A DNA stretch of 64,000 nucleotides from Cellulophaga sp. HaHa_2_95 (GTDB lineage Bacteria; Bacteroidota; Bacteroidia; Flavobacteriales; Flavobacteriaceae), in the NCBI RefSeq assembly GCF_019278565.1, contig NZ_CP058988.1, positions 2,418,001 through 2,482,000 on the forward strand. The letters run 5' to 3'. The first letter of the stretch is position 1. Each line of letters opens with the position of its first letter. Below are positions 55,120-63,448 of the stretch, piece by piece. The notes beneath the pieces were generated by a model. That model was not told the origin of the DNA. It worked only from the letters and a program-made list of their open reading frames with translations, and did no database searches. A program made the translations under genes and the position numbers.

Positions 55120-55965
55120 ATGGACTACAAGAATTTTCAAACATTTACGGCAAAACAAACAGGAGGAATTTTAACAATTGATATCAACTTCGGACCAGTA
55201 AACGTACAAGGGCAAGAAATGCTAGCAGATTTAAGCAGCCTTTGTTTACGGTTAGAAAGAGATAGAAGTGTAAAAGTGGTAGTTTTTGAATCTTCTAATC
55301 CCGATTATTGGGTATGTCATTATGATACCAACTTGCTTAGAGATATGTCTATAGAAGCAGTTCCAAGAAACGAAGTACAATTATTGGACTTACAAGCTGT
55401 ATTAGAACGCTTAAGCAACGTACCACAAGCAACTATTGCGAAAATTGAAGGTTTTGCAAGAGGAGGCGGACACGAAATGGCGTTGGCGTTAGATATGCGT
55501 TTTGCAGCTAGAGGAAAGGCTAAGTTCATGCAGATGGAAGTTGGCATGGGAATTTTACCATGTGGAGGTGGAGCGTCTCGTATGGCTAGACAAACAGGAT
55601 TAGGAAAAGCACTAGAAATTATTCTAGGTGCAAGAGATTGGGATGCCGATGAAGCTGAAAAATTCGGGACTATAAACAAAGCATTAGAGGCAGATGAAAT
55701 TGGAGCTTATGTAGATGCCTTAGCACAACGTATATCTCAATTTCCAGCAGATTCTATTGCCGCTAGTAAACGTGCAGTATATGCATCTATAGATTTACCA
55801 ATAAAAGAAGCTTTAAAAGAAGAAGCATACCAATTATTTCAAGCAACAAGTAAAACTCCGGCTATAAAACGTTTTGCCTATGCAGATGATAACGGAGCAC
55901 AGTTTGACCATAACAACCAAAAGAATTGGGAACAAATGGTTATGGATATTCAAGAAGTAAATTAA
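55120..55965 (+). CDS. Enoyl-CoA hydratase/isomerase-family protein
   Basis: 281 residues with the crotonase fold: VKVVVFESSNPDYWVCHYD, oxyanion segment KIEGFARGGGHEMALALDMRFAA and MGILPCGGGASRMARQTG. Typical hydratases are about 260 residues. The first oxyanion loop is unusual (…WVCHYDTNLL instead of the F-x-A-G-x-D pattern), so substrate and activity are uncertain; in this setting it may act on something other than a fatty acyl-CoA. Transcribed from the promoter at 55067. Confidence 0.88.
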   Translation: MDYKNFQTFTAKQTGGILTIDINFGPVNVQGQEMLADLSSLCLRLERDRSVKVVVFESSNPDYWVCHYDTNLLRDMSIEAVPRNEVQLLDLQAVLERLSNVPQATIAKIEGFARGGGHEMALALDMRFAARGKAKFMQMEVGMGILPCGGGASRMARQTGLGKALEIILGARDWDADEAEKFGTINKALEADEIGAYVDALAQRISQFPADSIAASKRAVYASIDLPIKEALKEEAYQLFQATSKTPAIKRFAYADDNGAQFDHNNQKNWEQMVMDIQEVN

Positions 55966-56078
55966 GGGCGCTGAGCGCCTTGCGCTTCACGCTTCACGCT
56001 TGGCGCATATCGCTTTTAATTTTTTGAGTAAAGCGCTAAGCGCCTAGCGTACAGCGAAAAACGATTAAAATTAACAAA
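55966..56078. repeat. GC-rich inverted and direct repeats in an intergenic spot
   Basis: GCGCTGAGCGCC, CGCTTCACGCTTCACGCTTGGCGC and later AGCGCTAAGCGCCTAGCG form overlapping direct repeats (CTTCACG twice) and inverted repeats around a T-rich centre. Composition contrasts with the AT-rich surroundings. It could terminate the 55120 transcript or be an intergenic repeat. Confidence 0.55.
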
Positions 56079-56094
56079 ATAAAAAAAAATAGAT

Positions 56095-57078
56095 ATGAAA
56101 GCAATGTTACTAAATGAATACGGAGAAAACGCAAATTTTGAAGTTTCGGAAATAGCGAAACCAACAATAAAAGAAAATCACGTATTGGTGAAAATAGCGG
56201 CATCTAGTGTCAATACTATTGATATGATGATTAAAAATATGGGGGCAGATTTACCATTGTCTCCTGCTACTCCAGCTTTATTAGGTATGGATTTTTCCGG
56301 AGTAATTGAAGCTGTTGGAGAAGGTGTAACAGGATATAAAGTAGGCGATGAAGTATTCGGTTGTGCTGGTGGATTAGCAGATTTACCTGGTACATTAACA
56401 GAATACATTGTTGCCGATAGTAGTTTAATTGGTTACAAACCAAAAGGCTTGACTATGCGCGAAACTGCAGCTTTACCTTTAGTTGCAATTACAGCTTATG
56501 AAGGGTTGACAAGAGCAGGAGTAAAAGCAGGTCAGAAAGTATTGGTACACGGTGGTTCTGGTGGTGTTGGTCATTTAGCGGTTCAATTGGCAAAATATTT
56601 TGGTGCAGACGTTTTTGCTACTGGTACAGGTGACAAACAAAAAGCTATTGTTGAAAAATTCGGGGCAACCTTCATCGATTTTAAAACTGAAAAGGTAGCA
56701 GATTATACCGCAAAATATACCGATGGTGGTTTTGATGTTGTTTTTGATACTGTTGGTGGTCCAAATCTGACAAACTCTATGGAAGCAGTTGCCCTAAACG
56801 GTCATATTTCCACAACGGTTTCCTTGTTGGAAATCGATTTAACTCCGTTGCACTTTAAAGGAGCATCATTACACGTGGTCTTTATGTTGATTCCGATGTT
56901 ACATAATTTCAAAAGAGAAAATCACGGTAGTATTTTAGAAAAATTAGCTGAAATTTCTAACGAAGGTCATTTAACTCCGATTGTTGATGAAAATCAATTT
57001 TCATTAGAGCAAGTTGGTGATGCTTATGCGCACTTAGCTAGTGGTACAGCCATTGGTAAAGTTGTGGTTGAAAACTAG
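56095..57078 (+). CDS. MDR-superfamily NADP-dependent oxidoreductase (quinone reductase type)
   Basis: 327 residues: GroES-like domain (VNTIDMMIKNMGADLP, GMDFSGVIEAVGEGV) and Rossmann domain with VHGGSGGVGHLAVQLAKYFGA. No zinc ligands. It differs clearly from the MDR at 49512-50519 and is not a recent duplicate. Likely NADPH-dependent reduction of quinones or alkenals, in keeping with the island. Confidence 0.9.
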   Translation: MKAMLLNEYGENANFEVSEIAKPTIKENHVLVKIAASSVNTIDMMIKNMGADLPLSPATPALLGMDFSGVIEAVGEGVTGYKVGDEVFGCAGGLADLPGTLTEYIVADSSLIGYKPKGLTMRETAALPLVAITAYEGLTRAGVKAGQKVLVHGGSGGVGHLAVQLAKYFGADVFATGTGDKQKAIVEKFGATFIDFKTEKVADYTAKYTDGGFDVVFDTVGGPNLTNSMEAVALNGHISTTVSLLEIDLTPLHFKGASLHVVFMLIPMLHNFKRENHGSILEKLAEISNEGHLTPIVDENQFSLEQVGDAYAHLASGTAIGKVVVEN

Positions 57079-57150
57079 ATAATAGTAAATAAAATATGTA
57101 GTAAGATTAGAGTTGAACGCTCTAAACATGTCGATTAATATGTTCTGTTG

Positions 57151-57178
57151 AATGCCCCAGAAATGGGGCATTATTTTG
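57151..57178 (+). terminator. Rho-independent terminator
   Basis: AATGCCCCA-GAAA-TGGGGCATT, perfect 9-bp stem followed by a T-rich run, after the MDR gene. Confidence 0.85.
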
Positions 57179-57190
57179 CTTTAAAACAAA

Positions 57191-57257
57191 ACCTTGAAAT
57201 TTACCTAAACAACCGTTTTTACTACCAAAAAATTACTGCTTTCTCATACTACCTTTG
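57191..57257 (+). promoter_or_regulatory. Promoter region of the 2OG-Fe oxygenase-like gene
   Basis: -7 box TACCTTTG at 57250-57257; upstream ACCTTGAAATTTACC resembles the AAATTTACC site before 46580. No -33 TTG at usual spacing. Confidence 0.5.
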
Positions 57258-57322
57258 TTATCAGAATAAGTAAATAAAACCAAAAATACTTTTAAAGAGT
57301 TTTTGATTAAAACAAATATATC

Positions 57323-58285
57323 ATGAAAACAATAACAAATACAAATGCACTCGCACAAGCTCGTGCGCTTACACTACCAACTCGCGAAGCTTCACTAAAT
57401 CGTAATCCTTCTGTGTCACAATTTTGGAATAGTAACCGAGAGTTGCTTGAAGATGCTTGGAGCGAATGGGAAATTGAAAACAAAGACGGTTTGCTAGTAC
57501 CTGATGAAACCTTACTTGACCCAAAATTAAGAAAAGCGATAAACGATGCTTGGGAAAATCCAGAAAAAGAAAATGCTGTTGCTGATTTATGGGAAGAGAT
57601 TATTCCTGGGGTATATTCTGCTCAGTTTTTTGATTTAGAACGTCTAGCTGATTTTCGAAAATATCTGGAAGCTACGGTAAATTCTGAAATTCCCAGACGT
57701 GCACCTTATGGCATTCAGTTGAATCGTTATGGCGTTATGTTAGACCCACGTTCAGAAGGGCACCTTGCTGCACCTAATTTTCAGGCTTTTTATAACGAAA
57801 TCATGGATCGTTATATGCGTCCGATCGCCCGTTTATTACTAGGTACTTATGGCTACGATAACCAAACCTTTGGTTTTTCTATTCAGTATAACCCAGATAA
57901 AGATAAAGATTTGCATGCCCATACGGATGCTTCTGCAGCTACCTTGAATATCAACATAAACGTACTTGAAGAAAAATTTACAGGTTCACAAGTCGATTTT
58001 CATGATCGATCAACTGGTAAAGTGGTTCAAACTATCTTTGAACCCGGTAAGGCAATAATTCATACTGGCAAAGTACCTCATGCTACCCACCCAATTACAA
58101 GTGGACAACGTAGTAACTTGGTTGTATGGCTTTACGGAGATCGTATGCAAATACCACGAGGGAGTGCAAGTAGTTATGGTAGTGTTGATAATTCAACATC
58201 AAAAGTTGTTGTAGCAGAAAATATTACGGCTCGCGAGCGTTGGAGTTTACCAGAAGGTCCCAAAGATACCTTTGCACCCTTTTAA
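57323..58285 (+). CDS. 2OG-Fe(II) oxygenase-like protein
   Basis: 320 residues. The C-terminal half carries a double-stranded beta-helix pattern: HAHTD (iron ligands His and Asp) after YNPDKDKDL, VDFHDRSTGK, then HTGKVPHATHP (distal His) and an Arg in GQRSNLVVWLYG for 2OG. The N-terminal ~120 residues are helical. It resembles prolyl-4-hydroxylase-like or fungal-type oxygenases of unknown substrate. It has its own promoter and a strong terminator. Confidence 0.75.
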   Translation: MKTITNTNALAQARALTLPTREASLNRNPSVSQFWNSNRELLEDAWSEWEIENKDGLLVPDETLLDPKLRKAINDAWENPEKENAVADLWEEIIPGVYSAQFFDLERLADFRKYLEATVNSEIPRRAPYGIQLNRYGVMLDPRSEGHLAAPNFQAFYNEIMDRYMRPIARLLLGTYGYDNQTFGFSIQYNPDKDKDLHAHTDASAATLNININVLEEKFTGSQVDFHDRSTGKVVQTIFEPGKAIIHTGKVPHATHPITSGQRSNLVVWLYGDRMQIPRGSASSYGSVDNSTSKVVVAENITARERWSLPEGPKDTFAPF

Positions 58286-58300
58286 AAATAAAAGAAAACA

Positions 58301-58332
58301 GAATTTTGGCAGAACATATTCTGCCAAAATTC
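58301..58332 (+). terminator. 14-bp perfect stem-loop
   Basis: GAATTTTGGCAGAA-CATA-TTCTGCCAAAATTC, 16 bases after the oxygenase stop and 28 before the SDR start. There is no strong T run, so it may attenuate or process rather than end transcription. Confidence 0.6.
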
Positions 58333-58360
58333 CATTTATAAAATACTAAAGTCTAAAAAA

Positions 58361-59164
58361 ATGAAACATATTTTAATTACGGGAAGTACTGATGGTATAG
58401 GTAAGCTACTGGCACTTCGTTTGGCGAAAGAAGGTCATTTTGTTGGCGTTCATGGTAGAACTGATGCTAAGTTAAAGGCTACTGTAACAGAAATCAAAGC
58501 GGAATCAAAGAATGACAATGTATTAGGCTTTTTAGCTGATTTCTCAAACTTGTCAGAGGTTAAACAAATGGCAACAGAAGTTTTTGAAAAAATGCCGAAA
58601 ATTGATGTTTTGGTAAACAATGCCGGTGTTTTGAAAACTAAAACTGATACTGCTTCGAACGGAGTGGATATTCGTTTGGTTGTGAATTATTTAGCACCAT
58701 ATCAATTTACAAATGCGGTATTACCGCTGTTGAAAAAGTCAGATGCACCTAGAATCGTAAATCTTAGTTCTGCGGCACAATCCCCAGTTTCTTTAAGTGC
58801 ACTAAAAGGTGAAATGAGTTTAGGGGCTAATGATGCCTATGCACAAAGTAAATTAGCGTTGACCATGTGGAGTTTTGATTTGGCAAAAAAAGAACCAAGT
58901 ATTTTGGTTGTTGCCGTAAACCCAGGTTCGTTATTGAATACAAAAATGGCAAATGAGGCCTACGGTCAACATTGGTCTCCTGCAGAAAAGGGAGTGGCTA
59001 TTTTGTATGATTTAGCTTCGACAGATTTAGCAGAAACGGGAACCTACTATGATAATGATAAAGGATTTTATTCAAAAGCCCACCCAGATGCTTATGATTC
59101 CAATAAAATTAGTGCGTTAATGCAATTAACAAAAGGTCTGTTGTCAAATTATAATGATTATTAA
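58361..59164 (+). CDS. SDR-family NAD(P)-dependent oxidoreductase (second)
   Basis: 267 residues: TGSTDGIG cofactor loop, NNAG (LVNNAGVLK), catalytic Ser in NLSSAAQ and YAQSK (YxxxK). The shape, with a C-terminal extension (YNDNDKGFYSKAHPDAYDS-like region), resembles retinol-dehydrogenase-like SDRs. Substrate unknown. Probably part of the redox island. Confidence 0.9.
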   Translation: MKHILITGSTDGIGKLLALRLAKEGHFVGVHGRTDAKLKATVTEIKAESKNDNVLGFLADFSNLSEVKQMATEVFEKMPKIDVLVNNAGVLKTKTDTASNGVDIRLVVNYLAPYQFTNAVLPLLKKSDAPRIVNLSSAAQSPVSLSALKGEMSLGANDAYAQSKLALTMWSFDLAKKEPSILVVAVNPGSLLNTKMANEAYGQHWSPAEKGVAILYDLASTDLAETGTYYDNDKGFYSKAHPDAYDSNKISALMQLTKGLLSNYNDY

Positions 59165-59269
59165 AGGGCATAATCTCAAATAACAAGAGGATTTTTCTTT
59201 GTAGATAATACTTAACCATTTAAATAGATATTTTTGCCCCTAGCCAATTTGGTTTAACAGCAATTCAAC

Positions 59270-60481
59270 ATGAGTTCAAACAAAGAAAACCTTTCCCTTC
59301 AAGAAGCCCAAAAATTAGTATTGTTATCACAAAGGTTACCTGCTTCAAAATCAGTTGGTACAGCCAGAAATGCAACGCTCACGGCTATAGAACATTTGGG
59401 GTATATTCAAATTGATACGATTTCTGTTATTGAGCGCGCACACCATCACACGTTATATAATCGGAATCCGAGCTACCAAGTGGGACATATACAGGAATTG
59501 ATAGCGGATAAAAAAGTGTATGAATATTGGGCGCATGCGGCTTCCTTTCTTCCTATGGTCGATTTTCGTTTTAGCCTACCTCGCAAACATGCGATTGCTT
59601 CAGGGAAACAAAAACATTGGTTTAAACAAGATACTAAACTTATGGCTTCCGTAATGGAGCGTATAAAAACCGAAGGTCCTTTGATGGCTAAAGATTTTGA
59701 TAAAAAAGGAGTCAAATTTGGTGAATGGAAGACGGCTCCTACCAAACAGGCCTTGGCGAACTTATTTATGCAGGGCGATTTGATGATTACAAAGCGAGCC
59801 AATTTTCATAAGGTGTATGATGTCACGGAGCGCGTATTGCCAAGTACCATAAATACGACGAGCCCCACGGAGGAGGAATATGGTCGGTTTTTAATTACAA
59901 ATTATTTACGTGCTAATGGAGTGGGGAAATTAATAGAAATAACGTATTTACTTAAGAATACAAAAACACTAGTTACAGAAACACTAAAGAAGATGCTTGT
60001 ACATGGAGAGGTAGTGCAAGTACGTGCTGCCGATAGTGATTATTATGTGTTGCCGGAGTCTCTTGAACTATTAAACAAACCTTTAGCCCGAAAAAAACTC
60101 CATATTTTATCTCCGTTTGATAATTTATTAATCCAAAGAAAACGCACATCTGCTATTTTTGGTTTTGACTATCTTTTAGAATGTTATGTGCCTCAGCATA
60201 AAAGAAAGTTTGGCTATTTTTCACTGCCCATTTTATGGAATGCACAACTCGTAGCCCGAATGGATAGCAAGGCCGATAGAAAAGATAAGGTTTTTCATAT
60301 TCACGAATTAACATTAGAAGCTAGTTTAAAGAACACCGAAGAATTTGCAGCTGCATTGTATAAAGAATTGCAGTTTTTTCTGAAGTTTATTAAATGTACA
60401 GCAGTACGTTTGCATAAAACTAGTCCTACTTCATTTCAAGAATATTTTGAGCAGTCTTATCCGGAGTTATTTTCTAAATGA
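59270..60481 (+). CDS. YcaQ-type crosslink-repair DNA glycosylase (winged helix)
   Basis: 403 residues of the HTH_42/AlkX-AlkZ family. The N-terminal region has the QID motif (HLGYIQIDTISVIERAHHHTLYNR) in the position of the catalytic QxQ/QxD of YcaQ, followed by tandem winged-helix domains and HILSPFDNLLIQRKR. These enzymes unhook interstrand crosslinks and alkylated bases. Together with AlkB it gives the island a nucleic acid repair arm. Confidence 0.88.
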   Translation: MSSNKENLSLQEAQKLVLLSQRLPASKSVGTARNATLTAIEHLGYIQIDTISVIERAHHHTLYNRNPSYQVGHIQELIADKKVYEYWAHAASFLPMVDFRFSLPRKHAIASGKQKHWFKQDTKLMASVMERIKTEGPLMAKDFDKKGVKFGEWKTAPTKQALANLFMQGDLMITKRANFHKVYDVTERVLPSTINTTSPTEEEYGRFLITNYLRANGVGKLIEITYLLKNTKTLVTETLKKMLVHGEVVQVRAADSDYYVLPESLELLNKPLARKKLHILSPFDNLLIQRKRTSAIFGFDYLLECYVPQHKRKFGYFSLPILWNAQLVARMDSKADRKDKVFHIHELTLEASLKNTEEFAAALYKELQFFLKFIKCTAVRLHKTSPTSFQEYFEQSYPELFSK

Positions 60482-60618
60482 TGTTTGTGGGGAGCAACCT
60501 ATAAAAATTGCCATCATTTAAGGTCATGTTCAGATTTTGTTGAGTCTTAATTTTGGTTTTCTAGGGCATATAACTGTATTTTTCATTTTTCTAAATTCTA
60601 ATAAAAACCCCAATAAAA

Positions 60619-61557
60619 ATGAAGCATATTTATTTAATAGCTAGTTTAATTAGCCTTATGGTATTTTCCTGTAAAAAAGATAACAATTCAAACGATGAAA
60701 ATACCCCAGCTGAAGTTTCCGAAGAACCAACCACAGATCCTGTCACTGAAACACCAGAGGAGACTGCTCCAGAGGTGGTAGATTATACAACGTTAACACC
60801 ACCAACGCCTCCAGAAGGCATGAAGTGGGTAGCGGTTTCGGAACTTACAGATGAGTTTAATGACACTTTTGACACAGATAAATGGTTTAAACCTTTATGG
60901 AATTATGATGTTCCCGTACATATGAAGGCAGAAAATTCTGGAGTAGCAGACGGTAATTTATGGATAAAAGCAACACTTGATGATACCCAAGAACGCTGGT
61001 TTTTAACTTCTAGAGTACAATCTAAGGCACAGATAAATTATCCAATGTATACTGAAAGTAGCATCAAAACGGCTCATATTTCTGCTTACAATACTTTTTG
61101 GTTAAACAATGGTGATATCTCAGACAGAAACGAAATAGATATTATAGAAAACAACTCAAAACCTTCATGTGATTGTCAGCCAGATTTTCCATGGCAGATG
61201 AACTCTCAGTACTTTCACGTGGTTGATGGTGATACTAGAAGAAATAAAGGTAATTTTGATAATAGAACGCTTTCTGATGATAATCCATTAAAAGGAGTAA
61301 AATGGAATGAAGAATATCATACGGTTGGTGTGTACTGGAAAGACGCAAAAAATATACAATTTTATTTGGATGGCGAGCCCGCAGGAAGTGTTGTTTCTGA
61401 ACGTGACTTTACGAGAGATTTAAATGTTATCTGGGATTTATGGACTTTTGATGTGGATTGGCTAGGAGGTCTTGCTGTAAAAACAGATTTAACAGATGAG
61501 ACTATAAATACGATGAAAGTAGATTGGATCCATACATACCAATTAGTAGTAGAATAA
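60619..61557 (+). CDS. GH16-family lipoprotein (agarase/porphyranase-like)
   Basis: 312 residues with a lipoprotein signal (SLMVFSC) and a Glu/Pro/Thr-rich linker (~25-70). The GH16 domain (~75-312) has the active-site signature EIDIIE at 172-177. Features such as FWLNNGDISDRNEID and the Cys pair CDCQPDFPWQ are unlike laminarinases and fit red-algal galactan hydrolases, but the exact substrate is uncertain. It should be anchored on a membrane, probably the cell surface. Confidence 0.88.
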   Translation: MKHIYLIASLISLMVFSCKKDNNSNDENTPAEVSEEPTTDPVTETPEETAPEVVDYTTLTPPTPPEGMKWVAVSELTDEFNDTFDTDKWFKPLWNYDVPVHMKAENSGVADGNLWIKATLDDTQERWFLTSRVQSKAQINYPMYTESSIKTAHISAYNTFWLNNGDISDRNEIDIIENNSKPSCDCQPDFPWQMNSQYFHVVDGDTRRNKGNFDNRTLSDDNPLKGVKWNEEYHTVGVYWKDAKNIQFYLDGEPAGSVVSERDFTRDLNVIWDLWTFDVDWLGGLAVKTDLTDETINTMKVDWIHTYQLVVE

Positions 61558-61579
61558 CTGAAATTAACATGTATTACAT

Positions 61580-61617
61580 TAAATGCTCCATTCTAAATCA
61601 GTAGAATGGAGCATTTA
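61580..61617. terminator. Bidirectional terminator
   Basis: TAAATGCTCCATTCTA / TAGAATGGAGCATTTA, perfect 16-bp stem with a 6-base loop between the convergent GH16 and GH82 genes. Confidence 0.9.
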
Positions 61618-61635
61618 AAATTTTTACGCAATTTA

Positions 61636-63111
61636 TTAATTGCAAGAAGCAATGGTACCAATACCGTTATTACAGACTTTTGCAGTGTTGTGTTTTACAT
61701 TTAAAATATAGTTGTTAGGAAAGCCTTGTACTTTAGATGTAATTACTTGTACATTATAATTACCCAAACTATTGTCTCTTTTTGTATTATCTATAGAAAC
61801 TCCTAACGAAGGGCCATTATACTCAAAACCAGTAGGTCCCGGTTTACATAATTTTGACCATTCTGAGCAAGGTAGATATGGTAAAAATAAATGCTTTAAT
61901 TTAGCTCCTGTATTTTTGTAAGTTACTTTCACATTTTTTACGGTAGAGTTTTTAAAACTTCCAGGTTTAATGCCGTTTACTGCCGGGTTAGAGTGGTTGT
62001 AGGCTCTTTCACTAAAATCGTTAGCTATACGTACTGCCCAAGTTCTACCATTATTACGTTTGTATAATTCTGATACTGAACCAGCGCCTAAAATACCCTC
62101 TATATAATTTTTATAAGCTTGTCCGTTTGCTCTATTTTCTTTATCAAAAATTTCAATAAATCCATGTTCTACGCGTACTGCATAGGCACAACCAATTGCC
62201 GTAACATCATCTATAGTTACTTTTCCATTTTCCATAAAATGAGGAGAAAACATCACAGGGGTTAAACCATTTGTATTACTAATTTTTGTAGCAAAAATAT
62301 CTCTTACGCCACCTCTGTTAGCAGCTTTCATTGCTAAGTTATCAGTCTCAAGACGTAGTGTTACTCCTCCCTTACATTTAAGGTTTTTGAATAAAATATT
62401 ATCTGCAGCATAGGCTTGTATTAGTCCATATCCAGTGTGTGCATTTGTTTGATTAACATTTTGAATAATACCTTTATGTGGCCAAGAATCACCAGGTTTA
62501 CCAGTAAAACTTATTAAAATAGAGGCAAATACTGTTTTCTCATCCTTAATATCAAAATTAGAGATTTTAAAATTTTCTACATTTCCTACATCAGCCACTA
62601 TTAGATTTTTTGAAGAATTGCCCCTTAAGTCCACAGTAAAATTTCCTCCTTTACCAATGATACTGACATTCTCAATTTTTTCTCCTGTTTTACTGGCAAA
62701 ATCAAAAATTCTGTGATTACTGTTGGCCGCAATGCCTCTTGTTGGGTAAATGGTAGCTCCTTTATCTATTTCTAAATGTACATTAGATTGCATTCTAATT
62801 TTATTTAAATAGTATTTACCTGCCGGTATGATCAATTTTCCACCACTGGAAGATAAATTAGCTATTGCCGTATTTAATTTGGCGCTATCATCATTATTAT
62901 CTCTATTATTTACATTAAAATCTGTTACCAAATTTTTAACATTTGATAGTACTGCATTACTAGGTGGTCTGTAGAATCTACCGTCCGAAACCTGCAGTTC
63001 CGTGACTGTTTCTAATGGTTCTGCATTCTGATTTTCTTCAATCTCTTTAGAACATCCCATAGCTAATAAAGCCATAGTTGTTGCATAAAAATGTTTTAAT
63101 TGTACTTTCAT
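61636..63111 (-). CDS. GH82 iota-carrageenase-like lipoprotein
   Basis: 491 residues with a lipoprotein signal (ALLAMGC). The right-handed beta-helix is evident from NVKNLVTDFNVNNRDNNDDS, GGKLIIPAGKYYLNKIRM, VHLEIDKGATIYP, VSIIGKGGNFTVDLR, GGVTLRLETDN and AYAVRVEHGFIEI. This series matches GH82 iota-carrageenases of Zobellia and Cellulophaga as I remember them. C-terminal cysteines (LPCSEWSKLC, VCNNGIGTIASC) may form disulfides. No T9SS domain; anchored by its lipid. Assignment to GH82 is from motif memory and the exact activity is not proven. Confidence 0.82.
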   Translation of the reverse strand: MKVQLKHFYATTMALLAMGCSKEIEENQNAEPLETVTELQVSDGRFYRPPSNAVLSNVKNLVTDFNVNNRDNNDDSAKLNTAIANLSSSGGKLIIPAGKYYLNKIRMQSNVHLEIDKGATIYPTRGIAANSNHRIFDFASKTGEKIENVSIIGKGGNFTVDLRGNSSKNLIVADVGNVENFKISNFDIKDEKTVFASILISFTGKPGDSWPHKGIIQNVNQTNAHTGYGLIQAYAADNILFKNLKCKGGVTLRLETDNLAMKAANRGGVRDIFATKISNTNGLTPVMFSPHFMENGKVTIDDVTAIGCAYAVRVEHGFIEIFDKENRANGQAYKNYIEGILGAGSVSELYKRNNGRTWAVRIANDFSERAYNHSNPAVNGIKPGSFKNSTVKNVKVTYKNTGAKLKHLFLPYLPCSEWSKLCKPGPTGFEYNGPSLGVSIDNTKRDNSLGNYNVQVITSKVQGFPNNYILNVKHNTAKVCNNGIGTIASCN

Positions 63112-63170
63112 TATAAGATGTTTTGAGGTTAAGGGCGCAAATTAGAGTCTTTGTTCAGGCTTTAGTAAGT

Positions 63171-63201
63171 GTATTTTATCCCCGTTGAGTAGTATTTTAT
63201 C
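63171..63201 (-). promoter_or_regulatory. Direct repeats upstream of the GH82 gene
   Basis: GTATTTTATC occurs at 63171-63180 and 63192-63201, 21 bases apart (two helical turns), 60-90 bases before the GH82 start. This spacing fits a dimeric AraC/HTCS-type activator. The rest of 63112-63385 has an inverted pair TACTAA-ATAC-TTAGTA near 63291 and no gene. Confidence 0.45.
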
Positions 63202-63387
63202 TTATATAGAGTGTGTTCTACAACGCTAGAAAAAAGAAAAGGGTTGTGAGTTCCTACGTTTATTGTATTTGTTAGTTTTTAATGTTTAAATACTAAATAC
63301 TTAGTAAATGTTTTATTTATTGTGAATTTGCAAATATTTTGTTTTAATTTTTGTCAGATTGATTTTGTGTAGATTTTTTTCGTAAAA

Positions 63388-63417
63388 TTGGTGAACCAAA
63401 ATGGTAAACCAATTTGG
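63388..63417. promoter_or_regulatory. Tandem TGGTnnACCA palindromes upstream of the PL7 gene
   Basis: TTGGTGAACCAA (63388-63399) and TGGTAAACCA (63402-63411), followed by CCAATTTGG (63409-63417), lie about 32-61 bases before the PL7 ATG. The pattern is like operators of FadR-subfamily GntR regulators. Likely a repressor site answering alginate breakdown products. Confidence 0.6.
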
Positions 63418-63448
63418 ACCCCAATTTTATTAATTTAAATAATTACAC

